64,000 nt of DNA. Source: Aridibaculum aurantiacum. GTDB lineage: Bacteria > Bacteroidota > Bacteroidia > Chitinophagales > Chitinophagaceae. The stretch covers positions 1,798,001-1,862,000 of the forward strand of contig NZ_JAFEWC010000001.1 of assembly GCF_017355875.1 (NCBI RefSeq). The letters are read 5' to 3'. How positions within the stretch are numbered: position 1 is the stretch's first letter; each line of letters begins with the position of its first letter. A model generated the notes under the pieces. That model saw only the letters and a program-made list of their open reading frames with translations, was not told the DNA's origin and did not search any database. This document shows, in pieces, positions 43,977-55,700 of the stretch. A program made the position numbers and the translations under genes.

Positions 43977-44792
43977 ATGACTAGCAGTAAGCCATCTACT
44001 TTAGCGCGCAACAATGTTCGGATATTTGGAAAAGGTGATCAGCCCATGTTATTTGCTCACGGGTTTGGATGTGACCAGAACATGTGGCGCTTTATGACTC
44101 CGGCATTTGAAGAAAATTATAAGATCATATTGTTCGATTACGTTGGTTCAGGTAAATCAGATTTATCCTTTTATAACCGTGAACGTTATGGCAACCTGAA
44201 CGGCTATTCAGAAGATGTTTTGGAAATATGTGAAGAGCTGGAGCTTACTGATGTCATCTTTGTAGGACATTCGGTAAGTAGCATGATCGGCTTGCTAGCA
44301 GCTATCAAACAACCTGAAAGATTTAGCAAACTTATTATGGTTGGTCCATCTGCACGATATATAAATGATCTGCCTTCTTACATAGGTGGATTTGAAAAGA
44401 AGGATATAGAAGAGCTGCTGGAAACAATGGAGAAGAATTACATTGGCTGGGCTAATTTTCTTGCGCCGGCTATTATGAAAAATCCTGACAAGCCTGAACT
44501 TGGCGAAGAGCTGGCTGAAAGTTTTTGTTCTACTGATCCTGTAATAGCCAGGAATTTTGCAGAGGTTACTTTCTTTTCTGATAACAGGGATGATCTTTCA
44601 AAAGTTCGTGTGCCTTCGCTTTTGTTGCAATGCTCAGATGACCTGATAGCACCTTTGGAAGTAGGAGAATATCTTGCCAATGCTATTCCCGGAAGTACGC
44701 TGAAGGTAATGAAGGCAACCGGTCATTGTCCGCATATGAGTGCCCCTGATGAAACCATCTCACTGATAAAAGAATACTTGTCTTATAATTAA
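43977..44792 (+). CDS. rsbQ: RsbQ-like alpha/beta hydrolase
   Basis: This 271-residue hydrolase is very close in pattern to Bacillus RsbQ, the activator of the PAS-phosphatase RsbP. The triad is Ser99 (GHSVSS), Asp222 and His250 (GHCPHM). AHGFGCDQNMWR, FDYVGSGKSDL and CSTDPVIARNFAEVTFFSDNRDDLSKV are near-diagnostic, and the family includes plant D14/KAI2. Its stop is directly followed by the TTG start of a PAS kinase, which implies the two work together. Confidence 0.92.
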   Translation: MTSSKPSTLARNNVRIFGKGDQPMLFAHGFGCDQNMWRFMTPAFEENYKIILFDYVGSGKSDLSFYNRERYGNLNGYSEDVLEICEELELTDVIFVGHSVSSMIGLLAAIKQPERFSKLIMVGPSARYINDLPSYIGGFEKKDIEELLETMEKNYIGWANFLAPAIMKNPDKPELGEELAESFCSTDPVIARNFAEVTFFSDNRDDLSKVRVPSLLLQCSDDLIAPLEVGEYLANAIPGSTLKVMKATGHCPHMSAPDETISLIKEYLSYN

Positions 44793-45986
44793 TTGGTACC
44801 AGTAGAAGATATATATCGAGTAGCGCCGTGTGGGATAATTGCGTTCAATGTTGCTGGTGCAGTTAAATATGCCAACAATTCTATGTTGGATAGCCTGCAA
44901 TACAACCTGGAGGAGCTGTATGAAAAAAACATTGAGCAACTCTTCACTTTATCTACACGCATTTTTTTCCAGACACATCTTCATCCTATGCTAAGGCTGC
45001 ATGGATCAGCCAATGAAATATTTATTAGCCTCATGGCTAAAGACAGGACAGATGTGCCTGTACTGCTAAATGCATCTAAAGCGGTAATGGCTGATGAGGA
45101 CGTTTACATTTTTGCGTGTATAACCGTGAACCAGCGGCGTAAGTACGAAGATGAAATACTGCAGGCAAAACGTGCGGCTGAGGATGCATTGAACAAGAAC
45201 GAAGAACTACTGAAGGCAAAGCAACAATTGGAGCAAGGCCAGGAAGAACTGGATAAACAAATGTCCCAGTTACTGTATCGCAATAACGAGCTGGTTCAAT
45301 TAAGCGACCTGGTAGCACATGACCTTCAAGAACCTGTACGTAAGATCAGTGTTTATGGAGGAGAGGTTTTAAGAGATGCCGGCAATGTATTAACAGAAAG
45401 ATCGCAGGCGCACCTGAATACGGTAATGCGTTCTACCATAAAGATGAAAGATGTGCTGCGAAGCCTGCAGGATTATATGTACATCTCATCGCACCAGGGC
45501 ACCGTAGAACTGGTTGACCTGCATAAGGTAGTACTCAATCAACTGAATGTTATTTCCAACCAATTTCCTGATGTGGCGTGTAAGGCGGATGTAGAAATAC
45601 TGCCAAAGATACCTGGTGTAGCTGTGCAGCTCAATATGCTGTTTTACCAGTTGCTAAAAAATGCTTTCGTTTTCAAAAAGCCTGAAGGCCAGTTGCACAT
45701 CAGCATTTCTGGTTCAATGATCAAAGAGAATGTGTTTTACGCTACCAAAGAAAAATACAGGTATACAGATCATGTTTCTATAACTATACAGGATAACGGC
45801 GAAGGATTTGATCCTAAGATGGGCGATCATATTTTCAAGATGTTCAAAAAAGCTTCTACTCACCAGGTTGGATTAGGAGTAGGGTTGGCTATTTGTAAAC
45901 GTATAGTTGAAAACCATAGAGGCAAAATCAATGCGTATTCGCATCCTGGCGAAGGCGCTACTTTTAGAATAATACTACCAATCTAG
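44793..45986 (+). CDS. PAS-domain sensor histidine kinase (RsbQ partner)
   Basis: This 397-residue kinase has an N-terminal PAS domain (about 4-110, DIYRVAPCGIIAF), a coiled coil (about 117-170), a HisKA with His176 (LVAHDLQEP) and a HATPase with DNGEGF and GLGVGLAIC. The PAS domain resembles that of RsbP, but the PP2C output is replaced by a kinase. The TTG start follows the RsbQ stop with no gap. There is no regulator in this unit; one of the single-domain regulators (560, 14777) could be the target, but this is speculative. Confidence 0.9.
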   Translation: MVPVEDIYRVAPCGIIAFNVAGAVKYANNSMLDSLQYNLEELYEKNIEQLFTLSTRIFFQTHLHPMLRLHGSANEIFISLMAKDRTDVPVLLNASKAVMADEDVYIFACITVNQRRKYEDEILQAKRAAEDALNKNEELLKAKQQLEQGQEELDKQMSQLLYRNNELVQLSDLVAHDLQEPVRKISVYGGEVLRDAGNVLTERSQAHLNTVMRSTIKMKDVLRSLQDYMYISSHQGTVELVDLHKVVLNQLNVISNQFPDVACKADVEILPKIPGVAVQLNMLFYQLLKNAFVFKKPEGQLHISISGSMIKENVFYATKEKYRYTDHVSITIQDNGEGFDPKMGDHIFKMFKKASTHQVGLGVGLAICKRIVENHRGKINAYSHPGEGATFRIILPI

Positions 45987-46073
45987 TTCGGTCATTTTCC
46001 ATTTCTTATTACCTGCTGATTACTATCAGCAAAATCACTGATGTCACTCATATTTATCGGGGCAACACGCAGT

Positions 46074-46081
46074 TATCTTTG
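46074..46081 (+). promoter_or_regulatory. -7 element for the structured RNA
   Basis: An exact TATCTTTG lies about 7-10 bases before the predicted 5' end of the structured RNA candidate. The -33 region is weak. Confidence 0.5.
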
Positions 46082-46087
46082 TTTCAA

Positions 46088-46387
46088 CAAATCAAATAAA
46101 GCTTACCGATCTGGAGAAAGATTGATAGCTAAAAAGATACCGGTTCAGAACCGGAGCCGATGCTAAAAGCCGCATCGCATATGAAACAACGATTGCTTCT
46201 CCTAAATGAAAAGGGGAATGTGACGAAAAAAGGTATAGCCAGGGAGGGCGTGAAACAAACCCCCGGGACTTCATCAGTGATTGAACTTAAGAAGCCGAAG
46301 AAATAGTTTCACAACAAATGCTCCCTACAAGCAGGCAGCCAGAGTCTTGACGCAAACACAGGATTTTGTCAGCCTGTTTTTTTATGT
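46088..46387 (+). ncRNA. Candidate structured non-coding RNA, about 300 nt
   Basis: No plausible protein is encoded in 45987-46453. The segment has a TATCTTTG promoter element, many local helices and a terminator (ACAGG 46358-46362 / CCTGT 46373-46377, then seven T). Helices include AGCT..CGATCT/AGATTG..AGCT (46100-46130), CCGGTT/AACCGG (46140-46154), GATGC/GCATC (46159-46176), AGGGAG (46241-46246) with CTCCCT (46321-46326), and nested within it TGAAAC/GTTTCA. It does not show the conserved cores of RNase P RNA, tmRNA, SRP RNA or common riboswitches. Confidence 0.6.
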
Positions 46388-46453
46388 CCCTACATTTCGT
46401 ATTCTTCTGCGTTGGTTACTTCTCCATTTTTAAAATAGGCATAGCTTAGCGGC

Positions 46454-47692
46454 ATGACGACCATCCTTACCAACATCACCAGCCTGGTTAATGTGCGAGA
46501 AGAAAATGTTTTGCTTCGTGGAGCTGCTTTGTCTGAGCTGCCTGTTATAAATAATGCTTACCTGGTAATTGAAGACGGCGTGATAGCCGATTATGGTGTG
46601 ATGGATGATTTGATCCACACTCCCTGGAGCTTTACCGAATCATACGATGCTTCAGGAAGTTTTGTAATGCCTGCCTGGTGCGATAGTCATACACATTTAG
46701 TATTTGCCGGCAGCCGCGAAGAAGAGTTTGTATACAAGCTCCAGGGCATGTCTTACGCCGAAATAGCTGCCAAAGGTGGAGGTATTCTTAATTCTGCTGC
46801 TAAACTGAATGCTGCTACTGAAGATGAATTGTTCAATGCAGCATGGACGCGGCTGCAGGAGGTGGTTAAACTGGGAACCGGTGCTATAGAAATAAAAAGC
46901 GGTTATGGTTTGTCGGTAGAAGGAGAGTTGAAAATGCTTCGTGTTATCAAGCGGCTAAAAGAAAAATCAGATGTCATCATTCGTTCTACTTTCCTTGGAG
47001 CCCATACGTTCCCACTTGAATATAAAGAGAACAGGCAGGGCTATATTGATAGCATCCTTTACAATATGCTGCCTGTGATTGCGCAGGAGGAACTGGCCGA
47101 TTATATAGATGTGTTTTGTGAGCAAGGATTTTTCTCTTTAAGCGAAACTGAACTGATCTGTAAAGCCGGCATGAGTTACGGCTTAAAACCGAAAATTCAT
47201 GCTAACCAATTATCTGCTACGGGTGCTGTACAATTGGGTGTGGAATTGGAAGCAGTAAGTATAGATCATCTAGAAATGATGGATGAAGACGCCATTCAAT
47301 CTTTGGTGGGAAGTAATACAATAGGAACACTTTTACCTACTGCAGCATTCTTCTTAAGGATGCCTTTTCAGCCGGCCAGGCAGTTGATAGATGCCGGTGC
47401 TGCCATTGCCCTTGCGTCAGATTATAATCCCGGTTCTTCGCCCAGTGGAAACATGAATTTGGTGGTAGCATTTAGCTGCATTCAAATGAAAATGCTCCCA
47501 CAGGAGGCTATCAATGCCGCTACAATCAATGGTGCATTTGCTATGGAAGTGCAGGATCTCGCCGGAAGTATCAGCAAAGGAAAAGTTGCTAATCTTATTG
47601 TTACCAAGCCCATTCCTTCACTTGCTTACCTGCCTTATTCTTTTGGTAGTAATTTGATAGATAAGGTAATGATAAAGGGAGAGTGGGTGTGA
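46454..47692 (+). CDS. hutI: Imidazolonepropionase
   Basis: Third enzyme of histidine degradation, converting imidazolone-5-propionate to formiminoglutamate. It has 412 residues with metal ligands His79 and His81 (CDSHTHLVF), GSGYG-like EIKSGYGLS, FLGAHTFP, HANQLS and SDYNPGSSPS. It is complete and unaccompanied by hutH, hutU or hutG. It begins about 67 bases after the terminator of the candidate RNA. Confidence 0.96.
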   Translation: MTTILTNITSLVNVREENVLLRGAALSELPVINNAYLVIEDGVIADYGVMDDLIHTPWSFTESYDASGSFVMPAWCDSHTHLVFAGSREEEFVYKLQGMSYAEIAAKGGGILNSAAKLNAATEDELFNAAWTRLQEVVKLGTGAIEIKSGYGLSVEGELKMLRVIKRLKEKSDVIIRSTFLGAHTFPLEYKENRQGYIDSILYNMLPVIAQEELADYIDVFCEQGFFSLSETELICKAGMSYGLKPKIHANQLSATGAVQLGVELEAVSIDHLEMMDEDAIQSLVGSNTIGTLLPTAAFFLRMPFQPARQLIDAGAAIALASDYNPGSSPSGNMNLVVAFSCIQMKMLPQEAINAATINGAFAMEVQDLAGSISKGKVANLIVTKPIPSLAYLPYSFGSNLIDKVMIKGEWV

Positions 47693-47789
47693 TAAGTAAA
47701 AACTATAAATGATGAACTATAAATGGTTTCTTGATGTTGAATTTTTCATTTCAAGATCCAGCATCATAACAAGCTTGCAACTGGAAGTA

Positions 47790-47894
47790 GAGACCAGAGA
47801 CCAGAGACCAGAGACCAGAGACCAGAGACCAGAGACCAGAGACCAGAGATCAGAAACTAGAGAATAGAAACTAGAGAATAGAGACCAGGAACCA
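47790..47894. repeat. Tandem 7-bp array (15 units of GAGACCA family)
   Basis: Eight exact GAGACCA units (47790-47845) are followed by GAGATCA, GAAACTA, GAGAATA, GAAACTA, GAGAATA, GAGACCA and GGAACCA, all in phase. It lies between hutI and the ABC-F gene and ends 40 bases before the ABC-F -7 element. Confidence 0.92.
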
Positions 47895-47902
47895 ACCAGT
47901 AA

Positions 47903-49594
<1,692 letters not shown>

Positions 49595-49616
49595 AATGTA
49601 ATTGAGAATATTGATG

Positions 49617-49646
49617 AGCCCACTTTGCAAAAGGTGGGCTTTTTTA
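49617..49646 (+). terminator. Terminator of the ABC-F gene
   Basis: AGCCCAC (49617-49623) pairs with GTGGGCT (49634-49640), followed by six T residues. Confidence 0.88.
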
Positions 49647-49680
49647 TGCATGGAACTTTGTAACCTTGAAGTACAGGCAT

Positions 49681-49712
49681 AAAAAAACCAGCACAAAGGC
49701 TGGTTTATATTT
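49681..49712. terminator. Terminator, likely for the minus-strand ORF at 49728
   Basis: AAACCAGC (49685-49692) pairs with GCTGGTTT (49699-49706); on the minus strand it runs into seven T residues. It ends about 20 bases after the ORF at 49728-49985. Confidence 0.65.
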
Positions 49713-49727
49713 TTCTATATGATAAGC

Positions 49728-49985
49728 TTAGATATCGCTTACAATAATTCCAATACTGAACAATAAAAAACCTATCTCAGTCACATTCACCGTGGAGTTA
49801 CACAGTTCCAGTTGACCATCAAAATTTTGAACACCAAACAGCAAGCCTTCTTTTCTCTTATTGAGGTGCAGCTGAACAGACACTTTTTTCTTGAATATTC
49901 GGATCATTTGGCAGGGGGTTTTAATAGCAAACGTTATAAAATATGGGATATTGTATGGCGTCATGAATTTTTCATTACGCTCCAT
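49728..49985 (-). CDS. Small hypothetical protein with C-terminal hydrophobic segment
   Basis: An 85-residue ORF in an otherwise empty 480-base gap. A basic middle (KKKVSVQLHLNKRKEG) is followed by a hydrophobic stretch (EIGFLLFSIGIIVSDI). A terminator directly downstream on the same strand suggests expression. There is no clear promoter, and no family is recognised, so it may be spurious. Confidence 0.4.
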   Translation of the reverse strand: MERNEKFMTPYNIPYFITFAIKTPCQMIRIFKKKVSVQLHLNKRKEGLLFGVQNFDGQLELCNSTVNVTEIGFLLFSIGIIVSDI

Positions 49986-50077
49986 GAAATTATAACCTTC
50001 ACGGTGTAAGAAAAAATTAACTTCCTTTAATATCCTTCCGACCTTTCGTGTAACTTCCGCACCTTTAAATCATTAGA

Positions 50078-52633
50078 ATGATCAAAGGCTTTTTCCTTTC
50101 ATTGGCAGTACTTGTAGTAAGCAGCTGTTTTTCTCAATCATTAGAATATTACTTACCTAAAAATGTTCAGTATGATCCTGCTATTCCTACGCCTAAGTCA
50201 GTCATTTTTCACGAAGTAGGCGAGTGGCATGTTGCGCACGACAGGTTGGTGAGTTATATGCAGGCCGTAGCCAATGCATCGCCGCGCATCACTTTCCAGG
50301 TTATTGGGCATACATATGAAGGGCGGCCACAAGTGGTACTTACCATCACATCTCCTGAAAATCATGCGCGGTTAGAACAGGTAAGGCAGCAACATGTACA
50401 ACTAACCAATCCAAATGAATCTGCCTCTTTAAATATAGACCAGATGCCTGCTGTGGTATGGATCGGCAACAGCATTCATGGAAATGAAAGCAGTGGCTCT
50501 AATGCCGCATTACTTGCTGCGTATTACCTGGCAGCGGCCCGTGGTCCACAGGTAGATGAACTACTTCGCAATACAGTTATCCTGCTCGATCCTTCTTTCA
50601 ATCCTGATGGTTTGAATAGGTTTGCGTCGTGGGTGAACACGCATAAAAGCAATACTGCAGTTACCGACCCGCAGGCTCGTGAATACAATGAAGTATGGCC
50701 TGGCGGCAGGTTCAACCATTATTGGTTCGATCTTAACCGCGACTGGCTGCCTGCACAGCACGTAGAAAGCCAGAACAGGCTAAAGATTTTTCACGACTGG
50801 AAACCAAACATTCTTACCGACCACCATGAAATGGGCAGCAACGCCACCTTCTTCTTTCAGCCGGGTGTGCCTTCGCGTGTTAATCCCAATACACCAATGC
50901 GCAACCAGGAGCTGACTGCAGCTATTGCTAATTTTCATGCTCGCAATCTTGACAGTATTGGTTCTTTCTATTTTACCAAAGAAGGATATGATGATTTTTA
51001 TTATGGTAAAGGATCTACTTACCCTGACATACAAGGTTCTATAGGAATACTCTTTGAACAAGCCAGCAGTCGCGGACATGCGCAGGAAACGGACAATGGC
51101 TTGCTAACTTTTCCATTCACCATCCGCAACCAGTTTGTAACCATGCTATCTACGCTGGATGCTGCAAAATCATTACGCAAGGACCTGCTGAATTACCAGC
51201 GCAACTTCTTTTCTGATGCAATGAAAGAAGCCAATTCTTTTGCCAGTAAGGGTTTTGTATTCGGGGATGCAAAAGACAAGAGCAAAACACAGAAGCTGGT
51301 GGAGATGATGCTCCGTCATCAAATAGATGTATACGAGCTAAAGCAGCAGGTGAATGCAGAAGGAAAAACATTTGCACCCGGTAGTTCATATTTTGTTCCT
51401 ACGGCCCAGCCGCAGTTCAAACTCATCAAAACCATGTTTGAAAAAACGACAGAATACAAGGACAGCTTGTTTTATGATGTTACTGCATGGACACTGCCAC
51501 TTGCATTCAACCTTGAGTATGCAGGTGTTGCTTCCGTAGGTGGCCTGGCAGGCGCAAAGGTAACTGCAGCATCAGAGCCTAAGGGTAATATTGTTGGCGG
51601 CCTTAGCAACTACTCTTATGCATTTAATTGGGAAGAATATTATGCGCCGCGGCTATTGTATGCGCTGCAAAAGGCTGGCGTAAAAGTGCGGGTAGCAAGC
51701 CGTCCGCTGCAGGTGGCCACGGCTGCCGGCGTAAAACAAATGACCTATGGCGCCATCATGATTCCTGTTCAGCAACAAGGAATGACACCGCAGGCACTTT
51801 ACAACCTGCTGTTGCCTGAAGTACAGCGGAGCGGAGTAGAGGTTTTCAATGTTTCTTCAGGCATGTCGGCAGGCGGGATAGATCTTGGAAGCGGTAGCTT
51901 TCTTTCGCTAAAGCAGCCGCAGATCATGTTGTTTGCTGGTAATGGAACTACGGCTTTGGATGTTGGCGAGATCTGGCACCTGCTAGACCAGAAATTCCAG
52001 ATCCCTGTTTCCATAGTGGAGGCTGAGCGTTTCAATGCGATAAATCCTGGCCGCTACAATGTCATCATTATGCCTTCCGGCCGCTATACTACGCTTGATA
52101 AAACAGCACAAGACAAGCTTCGCCAGTGGGTGACCAACGGCGGTACACTTATAGCCACCGAGGATGCTACCAGGTTTCTTAGCACCAACGGTTTTACCAA
52201 AGTGATCTTTAGAGGTGAAACAGAAAAGAAGGATACTGTTACCAATCTTCCTTACCACCTGCAGTCAGATGAAACAAGGGCAAAAGATATGACGGGTTCC
52301 ATTTTTGAAGCGCGTATGGACCTGACACATCCATTATGTTATGGATACTCCAGGCCAACTATCAGCGTTTTCAAGTCCAACAACCTGTTCATGGACCAGA
52401 ACAACAACCCATATGACTCCCCGGTGATGTATACAGATAATCCATTGCAAAGCGGGTATATGTTCAAAGGCCACAGGGAGAACATGCGCAACAGCGCTGT
52501 GATCAACATTGACCAGCTGGGCAAGGGAAAGATCATCTCTATGGTGGACAATTTAAATTTTAGAGCGTTTTGGTATGGCACCTCTAAATTGTTTATGAAT
52601 GCTATCTTCTTTGGTGAAAACATCCGGCTCTAA
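50078..52633 (+). CDS. Secreted M14-family zinc carboxypeptidase
   Basis: This 851-residue exported peptidase has a signal peptide ending SCFSQ. The zinc ligands are His134 and Glu137 (SIHGNESSG) and His249/250 (TDHHEMG). NPDG and DLNRDW are conserved substrate elements. The catalytic domain covers about 50-400; the rest is a long C-terminal region with a glutamine-amidotransferase-like feel (VIIMPSGRYTTLD). It is monocistronic. Confidence 0.92.
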   Translation: MIKGFFLSLAVLVVSSCFSQSLEYYLPKNVQYDPAIPTPKSVIFHEVGEWHVAHDRLVSYMQAVANASPRITFQVIGHTYEGRPQVVLTITSPENHARLEQVRQQHVQLTNPNESASLNIDQMPAVVWIGNSIHGNESSGSNAALLAAYYLAAARGPQVDELLRNTVILLDPSFNPDGLNRFASWVNTHKSNTAVTDPQAREYNEVWPGGRFNHYWFDLNRDWLPAQHVESQNRLKIFHDWKPNILTDHHEMGSNATFFFQPGVPSRVNPNTPMRNQELTAAIANFHARNLDSIGSFYFTKEGYDDFYYGKGSTYPDIQGSIGILFEQASSRGHAQETDNGLLTFPFTIRNQFVTMLSTLDAAKSLRKDLLNYQRNFFSDAMKEANSFASKGFVFGDAKDKSKTQKLVEMMLRHQIDVYELKQQVNAEGKTFAPGSSYFVPTAQPQFKLIKTMFEKTTEYKDSLFYDVTAWTLPLAFNLEYAGVASVGGLAGAKVTAASEPKGNIVGGLSNYSYAFNWEEYYAPRLLYALQKAGVKVRVASRPLQVATAAGVKQMTYGAIMIPVQQQGMTPQALYNLLLPEVQRSGVEVFNVSSGMSAGGIDLGSGSFLSLKQPQIMLFAGNGTTALDVGEIWHLLDQKFQIPVSIVEAERFNAINPGRYNVIIMPSGRYTTLDKTAQDKLRQWVTNGGTLIATEDATRFLSTNGFTKVIFRGETEKKDTVTNLPYHLQSDETRAKDMTGSIFEARMDLTHPLCYGYSRPTISVFKSNNLFMDQNNNPYDSPVMYTDNPLQSGYMFKGHRENMRNSAVINIDQLGKGKIISMVDNLNFRAFWYGTSKLFMNAIFFGENIRL

Positions 52634-52645
52634 AACTTTGAAACC

Positions 52646-52675
52646 TTTGCCAGCAGCGACTTTCGTATTATTTTG
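52646..52675 (+). promoter_or_regulatory. Promoter of the 1158-residue protein
   Basis: TTTG (52646-52649), 18 bases, then TTATTTTG (52668-52675), one mismatch from TAnnTTTG. The start codon is at 52739. Confidence 0.4.
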
Positions 52676-52738
52676 TCTTACCATTAACCCCAACTACGAT
52701 ATTTTTATGACCTGAATTTTACGCTGAAGCCCCCTGTT

Positions 52739-55700
52739 TTGAAGTTTGCAAAACCTATACTTATTCTCCTGTTAGTAGTGGTGTGTACTGCTGTTGCCCA
52801 ATCGCAGCCACTGCGGTATAGCAACCTGCGTACAAGAAAAGTAGCAACAGCTTCAGCTCAAGTTCTTGATTCTCTGAGTATAGTTCCAAATACTTTTAGT
52901 GTAATAGGGTACGATACATCTTATTATCAGCTCGATTTTGTAAAAGCAACGCTCACCTGGAAAAAGGAAATAAACGCCGATAGTGTTGAAGTTCGATACC
53001 GTGTTTTTCCGTACAAACTGAATGCGGTTGCCAAACGATTTACCTACGACAGCGTAATGAATAACTTCATTTCGCAGCCGTTTGTTTTCAATCGCAATGG
53101 TCGCCAGCCTGCTACCAATACTCTTTTCGACTTTGGGCAGATGAACTACAACGGTAGTTTTGGCCGCGCCTTAAGCTTTGGCAACAACCAGGATGTGGTA
53201 GTGAATTCGCAGTTCAACCTGCAGCTGAGCGGCCTCATTGGCGATAGCATACAGGTAGCTGCGGCCATTACCGATAACAATATTCCGATTCAACCAGACG
53301 GTACCACGCAGCAGTTAAATGAGTTTGACCGCGTTTGGCTGCAGTTCAAGAAAAGAGGGTGGGAGATCAACATGGGTGATATAGACCTGAGGCAGGATCA
53401 GAATTATTTCCTTCGTTTTTTCAAGCGCCTGCAGGGTTTATCGTATGCGCAAAAAACGCAGCTTGGGCCAAACATCAGCAATAAAACATTGGTGAGTGGG
53501 GCAATTGCCAAAGGAAAATTCACCCGTAATATTTTACAGGTACAGGAAGGCAACCAGGGGCCGTATCGCTTGCAGGGAGCCAACAACGAATTCTTTTTTA
53601 TAGTGCTTGCAGGAACAGAGCGGGTTTACCTTGATGGTGTATTGCTGCAACGCGGCGAAGACCAGGATTATGTGATCAATTATAATACTGCTGAAATAGC
53701 TTTTACGCCCCGGCGCATGATCACCAAGGATGTGCGTATACAGGTGGAGTTTGAATATGCTGACCGCAATTATCTGAACTCATTTTTATATGGTACAAAT
53801 GAAATGGTGATCAATAAGAATTTTCGTCTGAACATAGCTGCGTACAGCAATGCTGATGCTAAAAATTCTCCCATTAACCAGCAGCTTGATACACAGCAAA
53901 AGCAATTTCTGAATGACATTGGCGACAATGTGCAGCGCGCATATTTTCCAAATGCGGTGCTCGATACATTTGCTGTAGGCAAAATTTTGTATGCAAAAAG
54001 AGACACGATCAGTAACGGGAATGCCTATACCATTTTTATTTACTCTACCGATAAAGACAGTGCAAAGTTCAACCTGAGTTTTACAGATGTCGGGTTCAAT
54101 CGCGGCAACTATATACCTGATTTTAATGGCGCCAATGGAAAAGTTTTCAAATGGGTTGCCCCGGTAAACGGTGTGCCGCAGGGAAATTTTGAACCTGCTA
54201 CTTTACTCGTTACACCTAAAAAGCAGCAGATGCTTACAGTGGGCGCAGTGTACGACCTGGATACACGCACACAAATAACTGCAGAGGCAGCGGTTTCTAA
54301 TTATGACATTAATAGTTTTTCAACGATAGATAAAGGAAACGATAAAGGCATTGCAGGCAAGTTTATGGCTGCGCGTAGTTTCCAGTTGAAGAACACTGCT
54401 ACCAAAGCATTGGATTTGAAAACTTCTGCAGGTTATGAATTTGTTGATCATCGGTTCCGCCCGTTGGAGCGACTGCGAACAGTTGAATTCTATCGCGACT
54501 GGGGACTGCCATTTGTACCTGATCAGGCCTTTGAACATCTATCTTTTGCCAGCATGGAAATAGCAGATCGCGCCAATAATCGTCTGCAATACCAGGCTAC
54601 CAGCTATACAAGAAACAAAACTTACAAAGGCTTCAGGCATACGCTTCAGCACGATCACCTGCTGCATGGCTGGCAACTGAAGAATGCTTTCAACCTTACC
54701 ACTATCAACTCCTCACGTAATGATGGTTTCTTTTTGCGGCCAAGCGTTGACATTAGTAAAACATTCAACCGCTTAAAAAACATCAACATTGGTGGCAGCT
54801 ATGTGCTAGAGCACAACGAGCTAAAGGAAAATGCGAATGGAGTAATGACGCCGCTAAGCTTTGCTTTTACTACCGTGTCTGCTTATATAAAATCTAACCA
54901 GGCAAAAGACAACAGGTGGACTTTTACCTACTTTACACGGTCTGATAAACTGCCATCCGGTAGCAAACTGGAACAGGTAGACAGGAGCCACAACTACAGC
55001 CTGTTATCTGAACTGCTGGCTAATGAAAAACACCAGGTGCGGCTGAATGTTACTTACCGGCAGTTGCAAGTCATCAATAATTCGCTCACAAACCTGCGGC
55101 CTGAGAACTCGCTGCTCGGCAGGCTGCAATATTCAATTAACGAATGGCGTGGATTTGTAACGGGTGATGCCTTGTATGAGATAGGTTCGGGGCAGGAGCA
55201 ACGGAGAGATTTTTCTTTTATTGAAGTGCCTGCTAGCCGCGGCGAATTTGCATGGAATGATTACAATGGTGATGGCATCAGGCAGTTGAATGAATTTGAA
55301 GTAGCGCTCTTTCCCGACCAGGCAAAATTCATCAGGGTATTTACGCCAACCAATGATTTTATAAAAGCAAATTATACCCAGTTCAACTATAGTTTATCAT
55401 TAAATCCAAAAGCAATCACGGCAGGTCTGAGTCAAAAAAAGCTGGCTGATTTCATCGGCAGGTTCAACCTGCAGTCTACGTTCCAGGTAAACCTGAAAGA
55501 AATATCTTCAGGTGATGTTTTATTCAATCCTTTCAAAGGAAATGTAGAAGATACCAGCTTGATAACAGTGAACAATATCATTGTAAACACCCTTTCCTTT
55601 AATCGCTTTAGTACACGCTGGGGAATAGATGTAAGCAACAATATCAACTTCAATCGTGCCTTGTTGACCTATGGTTTAGAAACACGCAGGCTGGAAGAAT

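Noticed and set aside
46092-46274. 60-codon minus-strand ORF in the structured RNA region
   Set aside because: Composition is not protein-like and it overlaps strong + strand hairpins; the RNA explanation fits better.
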